Notes: generated from the letters alone by a model not told the origin. A stretch of DNA of 64,000 nucleotides from Pseudomonas eutrophicaquae (GCF_023544715.1 NZ_JAMJEZ010000002.1:62001-126000); one strand, 5' to 3'; positions 26,383 through 36,550 are shown, numbered from the stretch's first letter. A program made the numbers and translations.

Positions 26383-27777
26383 TCAGGCCTCCCGCGCACC
26401 GGGAAGCGCCAGCAGTTCGACCAGCGCGGCGTCGAGGGTGGCGATCAGCCGGTCGACATCGGCCTCGCGGGTGTCCGGGCAGCACAGGGTCATGTTGTGG
26501 AACGGGGTGATCAGGATGCCGCGATTGATCAGGTAGAGGTGCAGGGTCATCTGCAGGCTGTCGTGGAAAGCCGCCTCGGCCTCGGCACCGGTACGCGGCG
26601 GCACGGCGCAGAACTGGAATTCGCAGCGCGCACCCAGCTCAGTCACCGACCAGGGCAGGGCGTGGCGGGCCAGCAGGGCGCGCAGCCCGGCGGCCAGCTG
26701 CGCGGCCAGCGCCAGCATGTGCGCGTAGGCGTCCGGGCTCATCAGCTGCTCGAGGCTGGCGCGCAGGCAGTGCATGGCCAGGGCATTGGCCGACAGGGTG
26801 GTGCCCATGCCGCTGTGCCCGTGGCCGTGGCTCAGCTCGCTAGCGTGCTGGCGGGCCAGCTGCATGGCCTGGGCCATCGCCGCGCTGCAGCCGTACACCG
26901 CACAGGGCACCCCGCCGGCAATCGCCTTGCCGACGGTGAGAAAGTCCGGTTCCAGCCCCCAGGCCTGCGTGCAGCCGCCGGGGCCGGTGGAGAGGGTGTG
27001 GGTCTCGTCGATGATCAGCAGGGTGCCGTAGCGACGGGTCAGCTCACGCACCGCAGCCATGAAGCCCGGCTCCGGCAGCACCATGCCGATGTTGGTCATC
27101 ACCGGCTCGCACAGCAGCGCCGCCACATCGCCGCTCGCCAGCGCCGCCTCCAGGGCGGCCAGATCGTTGAAGGGCACCGCGCGGCTGGTCTTGGCCAGAT
27201 TGCGCGCCTGACCAAGCAGGCCGGGGCGGTGTACGGTGCGTCCCGCGCGCCAGCGCACCATGGCGTCATCGACGGTGCCGTGGTAGCAGCCATCGAACAC
27301 CAGCAGCGTCTTGCGCCCGGTGATCGCCCGTGCCCAGCGCAGCACGAAGCGGTTGGCATCGGTGGCGGTGGTCGCCACCTGCCAGTAGGGCAGGCCGAAG
27401 CGCGCGGCGAGCAGCTCGCCGCAGACCACCGCATCCTCGCCGGGCAGCATGCTGGTCAGGCCGTTGCCGGCCTGCTCGCGCAGCGCCTGGGCGATGGGCG
27501 CCGGCGAGTGGCCGAACATGCTGCCGGTATCGCCGAGGCAGAAATCGACATATTCGTGGCCATCGACATCGAAGAAACGCGCCCCTTCGGCGCGCTCGAC
27601 GAACAGCGGCACCGGGGTCGACCAGTCGCTCATCCAGTGCATCGGCACGCCGCCGAACAGCGCGTGGCGGGCCCGCTCGGCGAGCGCCACGCAGCGTGGG
27701 TGATGATCGAGAAAGCGCTGCCGCTCGCGGGTCGCGAACAGCTGCACGGCGGCTTCGGCAATACCACTGGAGGTCAT
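26383..27777 (-). CDS. Class III PLP-dependent aminotransferase (glutamate-1-semialdehyde mutase-like)
   Basis: 464 residues from ATG 27775-27777. Fold type I motifs: GHEYVDFCLGDTGSMFGHS, CYHGTVDDAM, IIDETHTLSTGPGG (PLP Asp region) and LTVGKAIAGGVPCAVYG with the Schiff-base lysine. The overall layout is close to HemL-like enzymes, but it lies beside a glutamine-synthetase-like ligase and not among haem genes, so it more likely transaminates an amine or amino acid in a degradative route. Reading frames on the opposite strand here are long because of base composition only. Confidence 0.87.
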   Translation of the reverse strand: MTSSGIAEAAVQLFATRERQRFLDHHPRCVALAERARHALFGGVPMHWMSDWSTPVPLFVERAEGARFFDVDGHEYVDFCLGDTGSMFGHSPAPIAQALREQAGNGLTSMLPGEDAVVCGELLAARFGLPYWQVATTATDANRFVLRWARAITGRKTLLVFDGCYHGTVDDAMVRWRAGRTVHRPGLLGQARNLAKTSRAVPFNDLAALEAALASGDVAALLCEPVMTNIGMVLPEPGFMAAVRELTRRYGTLLIIDETHTLSTGPGGCTQAWGLEPDFLTVGKAIAGGVPCAVYGCSAAMAQAMQLARQHASELSHGHGHSGMGTTLSANALAMHCLRASLEQLMSPDAYAHMLALAAQLAAGLRALLARHALPWSVTELGARCEFQFCAVPPRTGAEAEAAFHDSLQMTLHLYLINRGILITPFHNMTLCCPDTREADVDRLIATLDAALVELLALPGAREA

Positions 27778-27833
27778 GGCAGGGCACCTGGCGGGGAGAT
27801 GCCGAGCATCTTCAGGGCGGCTGTCGGGCGGCG

Positions 27834-28742
27834 TCAATCCTCGTCCAGCGGGGTGCTCCACAGGCACAGATCCAAGCAGCTATGCGCGCCAGCCGCAAGC
27901 TCAATGCAGTCATCCCAGACGTTGGCGGTTTCGATGCAGAGCATGCGCTGCCAGGCATCGTCGGCAAATTGCGACAGCCGCTGCGCCTTGTCGATCCACG
28001 GATTCCACACCACAGCGCTGCGCGAGCGCTGGCTGGCCAGGTGCAGGCGGCGGCGCCAGCCAGGGTCACGCAGGCTGAGCTGCGCCGGCAGGTCCAGGTA
28101 CAGGCGATCGGTCTCACCGCTGAAGGTCAGCGCGCCAGACTGGCGCCGCTCGCACCAGCCCTCGAGGGTCTCGATGTAGCGGCAGCCGTCGAGCACCTCG
28201 ACCGCGACCTGGCGGATGTCACTGACGGCAAAGTAGCTGTGCAGCGCCTGGCTGATCCACACCGGCCGCGTCCCGGTATTGTGGCTGTGCAGGGCGATGG
28301 ACAGCCGTGCGCCCAAGCGAATCTCCAGCGCCACCTCGACCGCCTGCGGCCAGCCGGGCAGGCCATCCTCTGGTTGTGGACAGCTCAGGCGCAGGCAGAC
28401 TTCATCAGCCTCGATCCGCTGCTCGCTGCACCGCCACGGAAGGTTGCGCACCAGACCATGAAACGGCGCCGCCTCGCCGCGGTACTGGGCCAGCAGCGCC
28501 GCCGGATTGCGCGCCAGATCACCGAACCACGGCCAGCACACCGGCACCCCGCCGCGCACCGACTGGCCGCGCTCGCCGCGGGCCTGCTCGCTGAGCCAGA
28601 TCAGCGGCGGCTCGCCGTGACGCTGATAGCGGAGAATCTGCGCACCCTGCTCGGCGACCAGCAGCTCGGCACCGGGCACCTGCAGGCGCCAGCAGGGCAG
28701 GTCATCAAAATCAACACGGCTGATCAGGCAATCGGTGGTCAC
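27834..28742 (-). CDS. D-hexose-6-phosphate mutarotase (aldose 1-epimerase-like, YeaD)
   Basis: 302 residues. YeaD/apospory-type epimerase with RGGVPVCWPWFG, the FHGLVRN loop carrying a catalytic histidine, SQALHSYFAVSDI, the DRLYLDLP segment and VVWNPWIDKA. It interconverts alpha and beta anomers of glucose-6-phosphate or related sugar phosphates. Same strand as, and 56 bases upstream of, the aminotransferase gene, though functional linkage is not obvious. Confidence 0.9.
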   Translation of the reverse strand: MTTDCLISRVDFDDLPCWRLQVPGAELLVAEQGAQILRYQRHGEPPLIWLSEQARGERGQSVRGGVPVCWPWFGDLARNPAALLAQYRGEAAPFHGLVRNLPWRCSEQRIEADEVCLRLSCPQPEDGLPGWPQAVEVALEIRLGARLSIALHSHNTGTRPVWISQALHSYFAVSDIRQVAVEVLDGCRYIETLEGWCERRQSGALTFSGETDRLYLDLPAQLSLRDPGWRRRLHLASQRSRSAVVWNPWIDKAQRLSQFADDAWQRMLCIETANVWDDCIELAAGAHSCLDLCLWSTPLDED

Positions 28743-28852
28743 GCTCGGGCTCCGCAGTCAAAGGGCCGGCATTATCGACAGCCAAGCCGCCCAGGTGCCA
28801 GCCGGATCGGCTGCACCGTCAGCACCGGGCGATATAGACGACGGCCAGCGCC

Positions 28853-29902
28853 TCAGGGCTGGAGGCTGTTCACCCATTCACGCCAGATCGCCACCAGCAT
28901 CGCCATCAGCACCGGGCCGATGAACAGCCCGATGAGGCCCATGGTCATCACCCCGCCGATCAGGCCAAAAAAGGTCGGCAGAAACGGTAGACGAATCGGC
29001 CCGCCCACCAGCCGTGGACGGATGGTCTTGTCGACGATGAACAGCTCGATCGAGCCCCACAGAAACAGCCCGACGCCCGCCGTCACCTCACCGGTCGCCA
29101 CCAGATAGGCGGACGCCATGCTGAAGGCCAGCGGCGCGCCCCCGGGGATCAGCGCCATGAACCCCGTCAACAAGCCAAGTGCCACGGGCGAGGGCAGGTT
29201 GACCACCCAGTACGCCAACCCCAGCACCACCCCCTCGCCGATCGCCACCAGCAGCATGCCGGTGACCGTGGAACTCACCGTCGCCGGGACGATTCTCGAC
29301 AGACGCCCCCAGCGCTCGCCCATCAGCGCATGGCCCGCCCGGTCGAGCTGGCAGACGATCTGGCTGCCGTCCTTGTAGACGAAGAACAGCGTGATCAGCA
29401 TGAAGACCAGCATCAGGAGCGAGTGGAAGGTGGCCCCGCCCAAATCACGCAGCCAGCGATAGAGGCTGCCAAGCTGCTCCCCGCTGGCAAGCCGGACCAG
29501 CTCCCCCAGCGCGCCGGGATGGGCCAGGTGCTTCTCCCAGTACGGCGCGACAAACGGGCCAATCCCCGGGGCGCTGCCCAGCCAGTCCGGCAGGGCAGCG
29601 CCCTCGCGGTTGGCCTCGATCAGCCACTCCGCCCACTGGCGAACCTCCGCCACGGCAAACACGAAGGCGATCAGCAGCGGGATGATCAGCGTCAGCGTCA
29701 CGGCGAGAATCGCCAGGGTCGCGGAAAGAGTTTCCCGGCCCTGCAGGCGCGTTTTCAGGTAGGCATAGAGCGGCCAGGTCGCAAACCCGATGATCAGGGC
29801 CGCAAGGCTAGGCACCAGAAAATGCCGGAAGAAAAAGCCGGCGAGTAGCAGCAGCAAGAGCAGCAAGGCCTTGGGGACAAGCCCTTCAATTCGATCAGTC
29901 AA
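28853..29902 (-). CDS. AI-2E family (UPF0118) transporter
   Basis: About 349 residues. Seven to eight membrane helices arranged as in AI-2E/YdiK-type permeases, with the conserved C-terminal region GGAPLAFSMASAYL, IVDKTIRPRLVGG and LPTFFGLIGGVMTMGLIGLFIGP. The start is uncertain. TTG at 29900-29902 has GGAG ten bases upstream and directly begins the typical N terminus. The ATG at 29945-29947 adds 15 polar residues without a ribosome site. Family members export small molecules or act as Na+/H+ antiporters; no specific substrate can be assigned. Confidence 0.85.
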   Translation of the reverse strand: MTDRIEGLVPKALLLLLLLLAGFFFRHFLVPSLAALIIGFATWPLYAYLKTRLQGRETLSATLAILAVTLTLIIPLLIAFVFAVAEVRQWAEWLIEANREGAALPDWLGSAPGIGPFVAPYWEKHLAHPGALGELVRLASGEQLGSLYRWLRDLGGATFHSLLMLVFMLITLFFVYKDGSQIVCQLDRAGHALMGERWGRLSRIVPATVSSTVTGMLLVAIGEGVVLGLAYWVVNLPSPVALGLLTGFMALIPGGAPLAFSMASAYLVATGEVTAGVGLFLWGSIELFIVDKTIRPRLVGGPIRLPFLPTFFGLIGGVMTMGLIGLFIGPVLMAMLVAIWREWVNSLQP

Positions 29903-30053
29903 CGGGGTGGTTCTCCCAGAGCGGCTATGACGGTGGCGGCAGTCCATCGACGCGAGCGCGTATTGAGGCGATAGTGGCGCACTGAGTGCATCTGAACACC
30001 TTAGCGCGGGGTTCGAAAAGCCCGCGCCCCATCACCGCCCCACGGAGGCCATC

Positions 30054-30767
30054 GTGCAGAAGATTCAGCAGGACCCCAGCATCCTTTCCAGCGCCGACGA
30101 AGCGCTGGGCAGCATCGTCGAAGGCTTCAAGCGTTTTCGCCGTGAAGTCTTCCCCGAGCAGGAGGAGCTGTTCAAGAAGCTGGCCACCGCGCAGAACCCG
30201 CGCGCCATGTTCATCACCTGCGCCGACTCGCGCATCGTGCCCGAGCTGATCACCCAGAGCTCGCCGGGCGACCTGTTCGTCACCCGCAACGTCGGCAACG
30301 TGGTGCCGCCTTATGGGCAGATGAACGGCGGCGTGTCCACTGCGATCGAATACGCGGTCGCCGCGCTCGGCGTGCGGCACATCATCATCTGCGGCCACTC
30401 CGACTGCGGGGCGATGAAGGCGGTGCTCAACCCGCAGTCGCTGGAAAGCATGCCGACGGTGAAAAGCTGGCTGCGCCACGCCGAAGTGGCGCGCACCGTG
30501 GTCGAGCAGAACTTCGCCGGCTGCGACTGCGGCCAGGAGCATCTGGCGCTGCTCACCGAGGAGAACGTGGTAGCCCAGCTCAACCACCTGCTCACCCACC
30601 CCTCGGTGGCGGCGCGGGTGGCCAGCGGCCAGCTGTTCATCCACGGCTGGGTGTACAACATCGAGACCAGCGCGATCATCGCCTATGACGCGGCCAGTGG
30701 CCGCTTCCTGCCGCTCGATGGCGAGGTGGTGCCGATGGCCACCCCGCGCTCGCGCTTCGACGCCTGA
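30054..30767 (+). CDS. Beta-class carbonic anhydrase
   Basis: 237 residues, GTG start with CGGAGG six bases upstream. Zinc ligands and catalytic pair are clear: C56-x-D58-x-R60 (CADSR) and H115-x2-C118 (GHSDCGAM). It interconverts CO2 and bicarbonate in the cytoplasm. The C-terminal half has LFIHGWVYNIET, common to the bacterial enzymes. It converges on the queD-like gene with a three-base gap, so it borders the zinc-starvation island, though no Zur-like box was found upstream of it. Confidence 0.94.
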   Translation: MQKIQQDPSILSSADEALGSIVEGFKRFRREVFPEQEELFKKLATAQNPRAMFITCADSRIVPELITQSSPGDLFVTRNVGNVVPPYGQMNGGVSTAIEYAVAALGVRHIIICGHSDCGAMKAVLNPQSLESMPTVKSWLRHAEVARTVVEQNFAGCDCGQEHLALLTEENVVAQLNHLLTHPSVAARVASGQLFIHGWVYNIETSAIIAYDAASGRFLPLDGEVVPMATPRSRFDA

Positions 30768-30770
30768 GCC

Positions 30771-31355
30771 TCAGCGCTGGGCCGGCGGGTTGCGCCAGCG
30801 CTCGCCGGCCAGCAGGCGCTCGAACAGCTGCGGGTCCGACCATTCGGCGCAGATCGCCTCGGAGAAGCGAATCTCTGCCAGCTCGAAGGCGCCCATGCGT
30901 GGGCTGAAGGCATCCTCGCGAAAGCACTGCGCATAGCCGGTTTCGGTCTCATGGACGATCACCGAGTGCAGGCGCACATCCGCCTCACCGTTGACCATCT
31001 CGGTCTGCGCCAGCAGCGCATCGACCAGACGGAAGATCACCCGCGACAGCTGCTCGGCGCTTGGCGACACCGGCAGGGCGATCCAGCGCTCGGAAAAGCG
31101 CTGGCAGCTGGCGATGTACTCGGGATCGTCACCATCCCAGAAGCTCAGCGCGTGATCGAAGGCGTCGATCAGCTCACGCACGCCGCCCTTGAGCAGACCA
31201 AAGTCGTAGACCATCTGCCCGTGATCAAGGGCATGGGCCTCCAGCAGCAGTTCGACCCGGTAGGAGTGACCGTGTACGGAGCGGGCGCAGCGCCGGCTGG
31301 TGCAGCCGCGCACGATGTGGGCGTTCTCGAAGCGGAACAGTTTGCGGATCAGCAT
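30771..31355 (-). CDS. 6-carboxy-tetrahydropterin synthase paralogue (QueD/PTPS family), Zur-operon type
   Basis: 194 residues from ATG 31353-31355, with AGGAGG upstream. PTPS fold: zinc ligands H13 (ENAHIV), H28 and H30 (VHGHSY), catalytic cysteine region C18/C23 (RGCTSRRC), then YDFGLLK and AFDHALSFW. It is much longer than canonical QueD (about 120), with an insert around residues 75-110 and a C-terminal extension. Its position at the end of a folE2-znuCBA gene string suggests the paralogue class (QueD2 in Acinetobacter, from memory) that keeps queuosine or pterin synthesis working when zinc is scarce. Confidence 0.8.
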   Translation of the reverse strand: MLIRKLFRFENAHIVRGCTSRRCARSVHGHSYRVELLLEAHALDHGQMVYDFGLLKGGVRELIDAFDHALSFWDGDDPEYIASCQRFSERWIALPVSPSAEQLSRVIFRLVDALLAQTEMVNGEADVRLHSVIVHETETGYAQCFREDAFSPRMGAFELAEIRFSEAICAEWSDPQLFERLLAGERWRNPPAQR

Positions 31356-31419
31356 CGGGCCTCCTGGTGTGGCGAGTGCAACCGGCATGGGCCGCGGTCA
31401 GGGTGGATCGGCAACGCGC

Positions 31420-31665
31420 TCATCGGGGCGGCTCACGGTGGGTGTGGCAGGCACAGGGCGGTACCGGGTCATAGCCCGAGTCGCCCCACGGGTGGCAGCG
31501 GCCCAGCCGGCGCAGGGTCAGCCAGCCGCCGCGCAGCGCGCCGTGGCGCTGCAGCGCCTCGATGGCGTACTGCGAGCAGGTCGGCTGGAAACGGCAGCGC
31601 GGGCCGAGCAGCGGGCTGATGACGTATTGATAGACGCGCACCAGCGCGATCAGCAGGCGTTTCAT
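31420..31665 (-). CDS. yidD: Membrane protein insertion efficiency factor YidD
   Basis: 81 residues from ATG 31663-31665. [21 protein letters not shown], then [15 protein letters not shown] and [15 protein letters not shown] are diagnostic of YidD. It is a small amphipathic protein at the inner face of the membrane that assists YidC-dependent insertion. It normally sits between rnpA and yidC next to the origin. Here it lies between znuA and the queD paralogue, with no rpmH, rnpA or yidC nearby, so it is either displaced or an extra copy. Confidence 0.93.
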   Translation of the reverse strand: MKRLLIALVRVYQYVISPLLGPRCRFQPTCSQYAIEALQRHGALRGGWLTLRRLGRCHPWGDSGYDPVPPCACHTHREPPR

Positions 31666-31825
31666 GGTGGTGAGCTGGCGACCGTCAGACGGTCGCCCTC
31701 CGGTGAACGGGAAAGGAGGGTACACCCACCAGTATGACAGGCCAGCCCCGGCGACTCGACCCGCAACCCCTCGGCACCGGCGCTGGCCGGATGGGCGGTG
31801 GCGTGTGCCAGTGGCAACCCGGCCC

Positions 31826-32698
31826 TCACGGCTCCAGCACCTCAAGCAGCCGCTCGACGTTCTGCCGGTACATACCCAGATAGCGGCTGGCCGGTCCCCC
31901 GGCGGCCAGCGCGTCGGAGTACAGGGTGCTGCCGACCCGCGCGCCGGCCTCGGCAGCGATCTGCTCGATCAGCCGCGGATCGCGGATGTTCTCCACGAGC
32001 AGGGCGCGCACCTGTTCCTCGCGCAGCTGGCGGATCAGCGCGGCGATCTCGGCCGCCGACGGCTCGGCGGCGTCGCTGACGCCCTGGGCGGCGCGGAACT
32101 GCAGGTTCCACTCGCGGGCGAAGTAGCCGAAGGCATCGTGGCTGGTCAGCACCCGGCGGTGCTCGGCGGGCAGGGCGGCCAGGCGCGGGGCGATCTCGGC
32201 GCGCAGGGCGTGCAGCTGCGCCAGCCAGGCATCGCGGCGGGCGGCGTAGTCGGCGGCGTTGTCCGGGTCAATCTCGCTCAGGGCGCGGGCGATGTTGTGG
32301 GCATAGCGCTCGGCGTTGCCGAGGCTCTGCCAGGCGTGCGGATCGGCGATGCGCTGGCCGTCTTCCTCGACCTGCAGCGGTGGCACACCGGCACTGGCAT
32401 CCAGGCGCCGACCGCGCGCTTCGCCACTGGCCCACAGGCGCTCCAGCCAGGGCTCAAAGCCCAGCCCGTTGGCGATCAGCAGGTCGGCGGCGAGGATCTG
32501 GCGCAGATCGCGCGGGCTTGGCTCGAATACATGGGCGTCGGCATCGGCGCCGACCAGATTGGTCAGCTCGATGTCATCGCCGCCGATCTCGCGGGTCAGA
32601 TCCGCAAGGATGCTGAAGGTGGTGACCACCTGCGGCCGTTCGGCAGCGGACAGAGTCAGGGGTAGGCACAGGGCGAGCAGGGCAAACAGGCGACGCAT
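31826..32698 (-). CDS. znuA: Zinc (or manganese) ABC transporter substrate-binding protein, ZnuA-like
   Basis: 290 residues from ATG 32696-32698; the frame runs further upstream but only as antisense of znuB. Signal peptide [18 protein letters not shown]. The cluster A-I metal-binding fold has likely ligands in DAHVFEPSP (His), DPHAWQS (His), [10 protein letters not shown] (His) and a C-terminal YSDAL (Asp). The His-rich loop of enterobacterial ZnuA is missing, so specificity from sequence alone could be Zn or Mn; folE2 and COG0523 neighbours argue for zinc. znuB starts ten bases upstream. Confidence 0.85.
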   Translation of the reverse strand: MRRLFALLALCLPLTLSAAERPQVVTTFSILADLTREIGGDDIELTNLVGADADAHVFEPSPRDLRQILAADLLIANGLGFEPWLERLWASGEARGRRLDASAGVPPLQVEEDGQRIADPHAWQSLGNAERYAHNIARALSEIDPDNAADYAARRDAWLAQLHALRAEIAPRLAALPAEHRRVLTSHDAFGYFAREWNLQFRAAQGVSDAAEPSAAEIAALIRQLREEQVRALLVENIRDPRLIEQIAAEAGARVGSTLYSDALAAGGPASRYLGMYRQNVERLLEVLEP

Positions 32699-32708
32699 GG
32701 CGCATTCC

Positions 32709-33569
32709 TTAGCAGGGCAGAGGGGGTGAGCTGCGGCGCAGCAGGCCGTGGACAGGCCCGAGGCAGACCGACAGCAGGTAAGCGATGCCAGCGAGCAGCA
32801 CGATGCACGGCCCGCTCGGCAGGTTGGCGTAAAAGGACAGCAGCAGGCCGAGCCAGACGCACAGCGCACCCAGGCCTGCGGCCAGTCCAAGCAGCACCGG
32901 CAGACGCCGGCTCCAGAAGCGTGCCGCGGCGGCCGGCAGCACCAGCAGGCCAATCACCATCAGCGCGCCGATCGCGTGCAGGCCGGACACCAGATTGAGC
33001 ACCACTAGGGCGAGGAACAGCCCGTAGGCCGGCGCGCCGCGGCGGCTGACGCTGCGCAGGAACACGGCATCCAGACTGTCCTGCACCAGCGGGCGGTAGA
33101 TCAGCGCCAGCAGCGCCAGGCTAGCGACGGAGACGATCAGCATGCTGCGCAGGGTCGCCGCATCCACCGCCAGCGCCGAGCCAAACAGCAGGTGCAGCAG
33201 ATCGATGCGCCGCCCAGCGAGGCCCAGCAGCAGCACCCCGGTGGCCAGCGAGATCGGGTAGATGGCGGCCAGACTGGCGTCTTCGCGCAGGCCCGTGCGC
33301 CGAGTCACCCAGGCCGCCAGCGCAGCCATGCCGAGGCCGGCGACCAGCCCGCCCGCCGCCAGCGCCGGCAGGCTCAGGCCGAACAGCCAGAAGGCCAGCG
33401 CCGCGCCGGGCAACACGCCGTGGGCGATGGCGTCGCCCATCAGGCTCATACGCCGCAGCATCAGGAACACCCCGAGCGGGGCGATGCTCAGCGCCAGCAC
33501 CACGCCGCCGAGCAGCGCGCGGCGCAGGAAGGCAAATTCGGCAAAGGGTTGCCAGAGCACCTCGAGCAT
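32709..33569 (-). CDS. znuB: Zinc ABC transporter permease, ZnuB-like
   Basis: 286 residues with about eight helices (ABC-3 family). The MSLMGDAIAHGVLPGAALAF and GLHAIGALMVIGLLVLPAAAA segments are family hallmarks. Its ATG shares one base with the stop of the ATPase gene, so translation is coupled. It forms the membrane channel of the importer with the ZnuA- and ZnuC-like proteins encoded on either side. Confidence 0.9.
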   Translation of the reverse strand: MLEVLWQPFAEFAFLRRALLGGVVLALSIAPLGVFLMLRRMSLMGDAIAHGVLPGAALAFWLFGLSLPALAAGGLVAGLGMAALAAWVTRRTGLREDASLAAIYPISLATGVLLLGLAGRRIDLLHLLFGSALAVDAATLRSMLIVSVASLALLALIYRPLVQDSLDAVFLRSVSRRGAPAYGLFLALVVLNLVSGLHAIGALMVIGLLVLPAAAARFWSRRLPVLLGLAAGLGALCVWLGLLLSFYANLPSGPCIVLLAGIAYLLSVCLGPVHGLLRRSSPPLPC

Positions 33570-34234
33570 CAGGCCACCTGCGCCAGCGGCGCCGTCAGCA
33601 GCGCGCGGCTCGGCCCGTGGCGGCAGCCGTCGGCGTGGATCACCAGGCAGTCCGGCAGATGCTCGCGCGCGCCGGCCAGATCGTGGCAGACCACCAGCTG
33701 CGTGCAGCCACGGCGCTGAGCGTCGGCCAGCCGTTGCCAGAGCAGCTGCTGGCCAGCTTCATCAAGGGCGGCGACGGGCTCGTCGAGCAGCAGCAGCGGC
33801 GCCTCGGTCAGTTCCAGACGGGCCAGCAGGCCGCGCTGCAGCTCGCCGCCGGACAGCGCGATCAGCGGCCGCCCGGCTAGTTCGCTCAGGCCCCAGGCGG
33901 CCAGCACCGCATCGAGCCGCGCCCGTCGCGCGGCTCGCGGCAGGCGTGCGCGCCACAGGCCGGCGGCGACCAGTTCGGCCAGCTCGACGGGGAACTGGCG
34001 GTCGATGGCCGTCTGCTGCTGCAGATAGCCAATGGCGCCAAGGCCCGAGGCCGCGAGCTGCACACGCCCGGCCAGCGGTTTCTGCAACCCGGCAAGCACC
34101 CGCAGCAGGCTGCTTTTGCCACAGCCATTGGCACCGACCACCGCGGTCAGGCTGCCGGCCGCCAGGTGCAGGTCGAGCGGCGGGGTCAGCGGCCGCCCCG
34201 CCACACCCCATTGCAGGCCCGTGGTGCGGATCAT
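33569..34234 (-). CDS. znuC: Zinc ABC transporter ATPase, ZnuC-like
   Basis: 221 residues. Walker A GANGCGKSS, Q-loop YLQQQ, signature LSGGELQRG, Walker B LLLLDEPVAALD and switch histidine in VVCHDLAG are all present. Shorter than E. coli ZnuC because the zinc-responsive C-terminal extension is absent. Overlaps folE2 by four bases at its start and znuB by one base at its end. Energises zinc import. Confidence 0.9.
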   Translation of the reverse strand: MIRTTGLQWGVAGRPLTPPLDLHLAAGSLTAVVGANGCGKSSLLRVLAGLQKPLAGRVQLAASGLGAIGYLQQQTAIDRQFPVELAELVAAGLWRARLPRAARRARLDAVLAAWGLSELAGRPLIALSGGELQRGLLARLELTEAPLLLLDEPVAALDEAGQQLLWQRLADAQRRGCTQLVVCHDLAGAREHLPDCLVIHADGCRHGPSRALLTAPLAQVA

Positions 34235-35130
34235 GCCGACTCCTTGCTCCAGCGGCTTTCCGCCACCGCGTCGTGGGCGTGCAGGCTCTCGGCGTGCTCG
34301 ACCCGCACGCTGAAGGCGTCCAGCAGCGGCAGCGCTCGCAGTGCATGGTGCAGACGCCGCGCGGCATCCTCGCAGAACATCAGGTTCTGCCCGTTGGCCA
34401 GGGCAAAGGCCTGCTCGTCGGCGCGCTTGACCGCGGTCTGCAGGGCGGTGCCGAGGGCCGCTTCGGCACTGTCGATCAGCGCGAGCAGCGGCAGTTCATG
34501 GCAGGTGGCATCGAGCTGCACGTCGAGGATCGCCCGGCTGCGCTGGCTATGGGGGGTGGCGAGGATGCCGGCGCTGCTGCCCAGCCAGTCGAGCACCGCC
34601 TCGGGCTGCAGTTCGCGGTCAGCAAAGTCGGCGGCAAAGCGCTGCTGGATCAGCTGGCGCGCCAGCGCGGCCGAGCAGGGGCAGGTCGAGGAGTAGCCGA
34701 TTTCCACGCGCAGCCCGAGCTGCAGCGCACCACCGCGCACCCGGCGGGCCGAGATCTGCAGCGGGTAGCCCTTCCAGCCGGCCAGCGGGCTGACCAGCGC
34801 CGGACGCTTGAGCAGCAGCTCGCTGTGGATATCCAGATAGGCGCCTTCCGAGAGGTCGGCGTGGCTGGCGAGAAACTCATCGAGCAGCCGCGCCAGTAGC
34901 GCCGGAGTCAGCTCTTCGTGCTCCAGCGCCTCCAGCGCCAGGTACAGACGCGACATGTGGATGCCGCGCGCCGTGGGATCATCGAGGCTGACCGCCGCGC
35001 TGATGCGCGCCATCAACCGCTCCCCCTCCAGACGCAGCGGCTGGGCGATGCCGGCCATGCCGACCCGAGCCAGCGGCAGCAGGGCAGTGGAGGTTTGCGC
35101 GGCAATATCGGGCAGAAGCGGAGCATTCAT
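34231..35130 (-). CDS. folE2: GTP cyclohydrolase IB, metal-flexible isozyme
   Basis: 299 residues of the COG1469 tunnelling fold. It converts GTP to 7,8-dihydroneopterin triphosphate, feeding folate and queuosine synthesis. C150 in STCPCS is the metal-binding cysteine of type IB enzymes, and HSELLLKRP, CHELPL and GQNLMFCED are typical segments. FolE2 works with Mn or Fe instead of strictly Zn and is classically Zur-controlled. It is the first gene of the leftward operon and starts about 31 bases from the Zur-like palindrome. Confidence 0.94.
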   Translation of the reverse strand: MNAPLLPDIAAQTSTALLPLARVGMAGIAQPLRLEGERLMARISAAVSLDDPTARGIHMSRLYLALEALEHEELTPALLARLLDEFLASHADLSEGAYLDIHSELLLKRPALVSPLAGWKGYPLQISARRVRGGALQLGLRVEIGYSSTCPCSAALARQLIQQRFAADFADRELQPEAVLDWLGSSAGILATPHSQRSRAILDVQLDATCHELPLLALIDSAEAALGTALQTAVKRADEQAFALANGQNLMFCEDAARRLHHALRALPLLDAFSVRVEHAESLHAHDAVAESRWSKESA

Positions 35131-35160
35131 CGGGCAGGGTCTCGGTGGGCAGAGGTCAGG

Positions 35161-35175
35161 TGTTATACTGTAACA
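35161..35175. promoter_or_regulatory. Zur-type operator between folE2 and the COG0523 gene
   Basis: TGTTATACTGTAACA is a near-perfect palindrome (TGTTA...TAACA arms) matching the core of gammaproteobacterial Zur boxes. TATACT on the plus strand (35164-35169) and TATAAC on the minus strand can act as overlapping -10 elements, so one repressor dimer could shut both divergent promoters. No other such site was noticed in the window. Confidence 0.75.
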
Positions 35176-35239
35176 ACAATGCCGCTACAGACGGCAAGCC
35201 ATCCTTCCCGTTATCGCCCGATTCGAGGTTTTCCCCGCG

Positions 35240-36460
<1,221 letters not shown>

Positions 36461-36502
36461 GCCGGGCCGCGCGGGCGGGTGGTGGCCGGTATCATCACAA
36501 AC

Positions 36503-36511
36503 TTATCCACA
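36503..36511 (+). promoter_or_regulatory. DnaA box-like 9-mer TTATCCACA (first)
   Basis: Exact TTATCCACA, the strongest DnaA-binding 9-mer, inside the longer direct repeat AACTTATCCACAGG (36500-36513). It lies in the 203-base gap between the two COG0523 genes. Confidence 0.6.
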
Positions 36512-36530
36512 GGATAGGTCTCTGGGCGAT

Positions 36531-36550
36531 ACCCCGCTGCGCAGTGGGGT
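36531..36550. repeat. 20-bp imperfect palindrome between two DnaA boxes
   Basis: ACCCCGCTGCGCAGTGGGGT reads almost the same on both strands (one mismatched pair). It lies 20 bases right of the first DnaA box. It could form a hairpin in RNA or bind a dimeric protein. There is no T run. Confidence 0.5.

Noticed and set aside
25120-28179. Very long (1019-codon) open frame on the plus strand opposite the glutamine-synthetase-like and aminotransferase genes
   Set aside because: Low-complexity Arg/Gln/Gly/Ala composition, no motif, and perfect opposition to two well-defined genes; a product of high-GC third positions.
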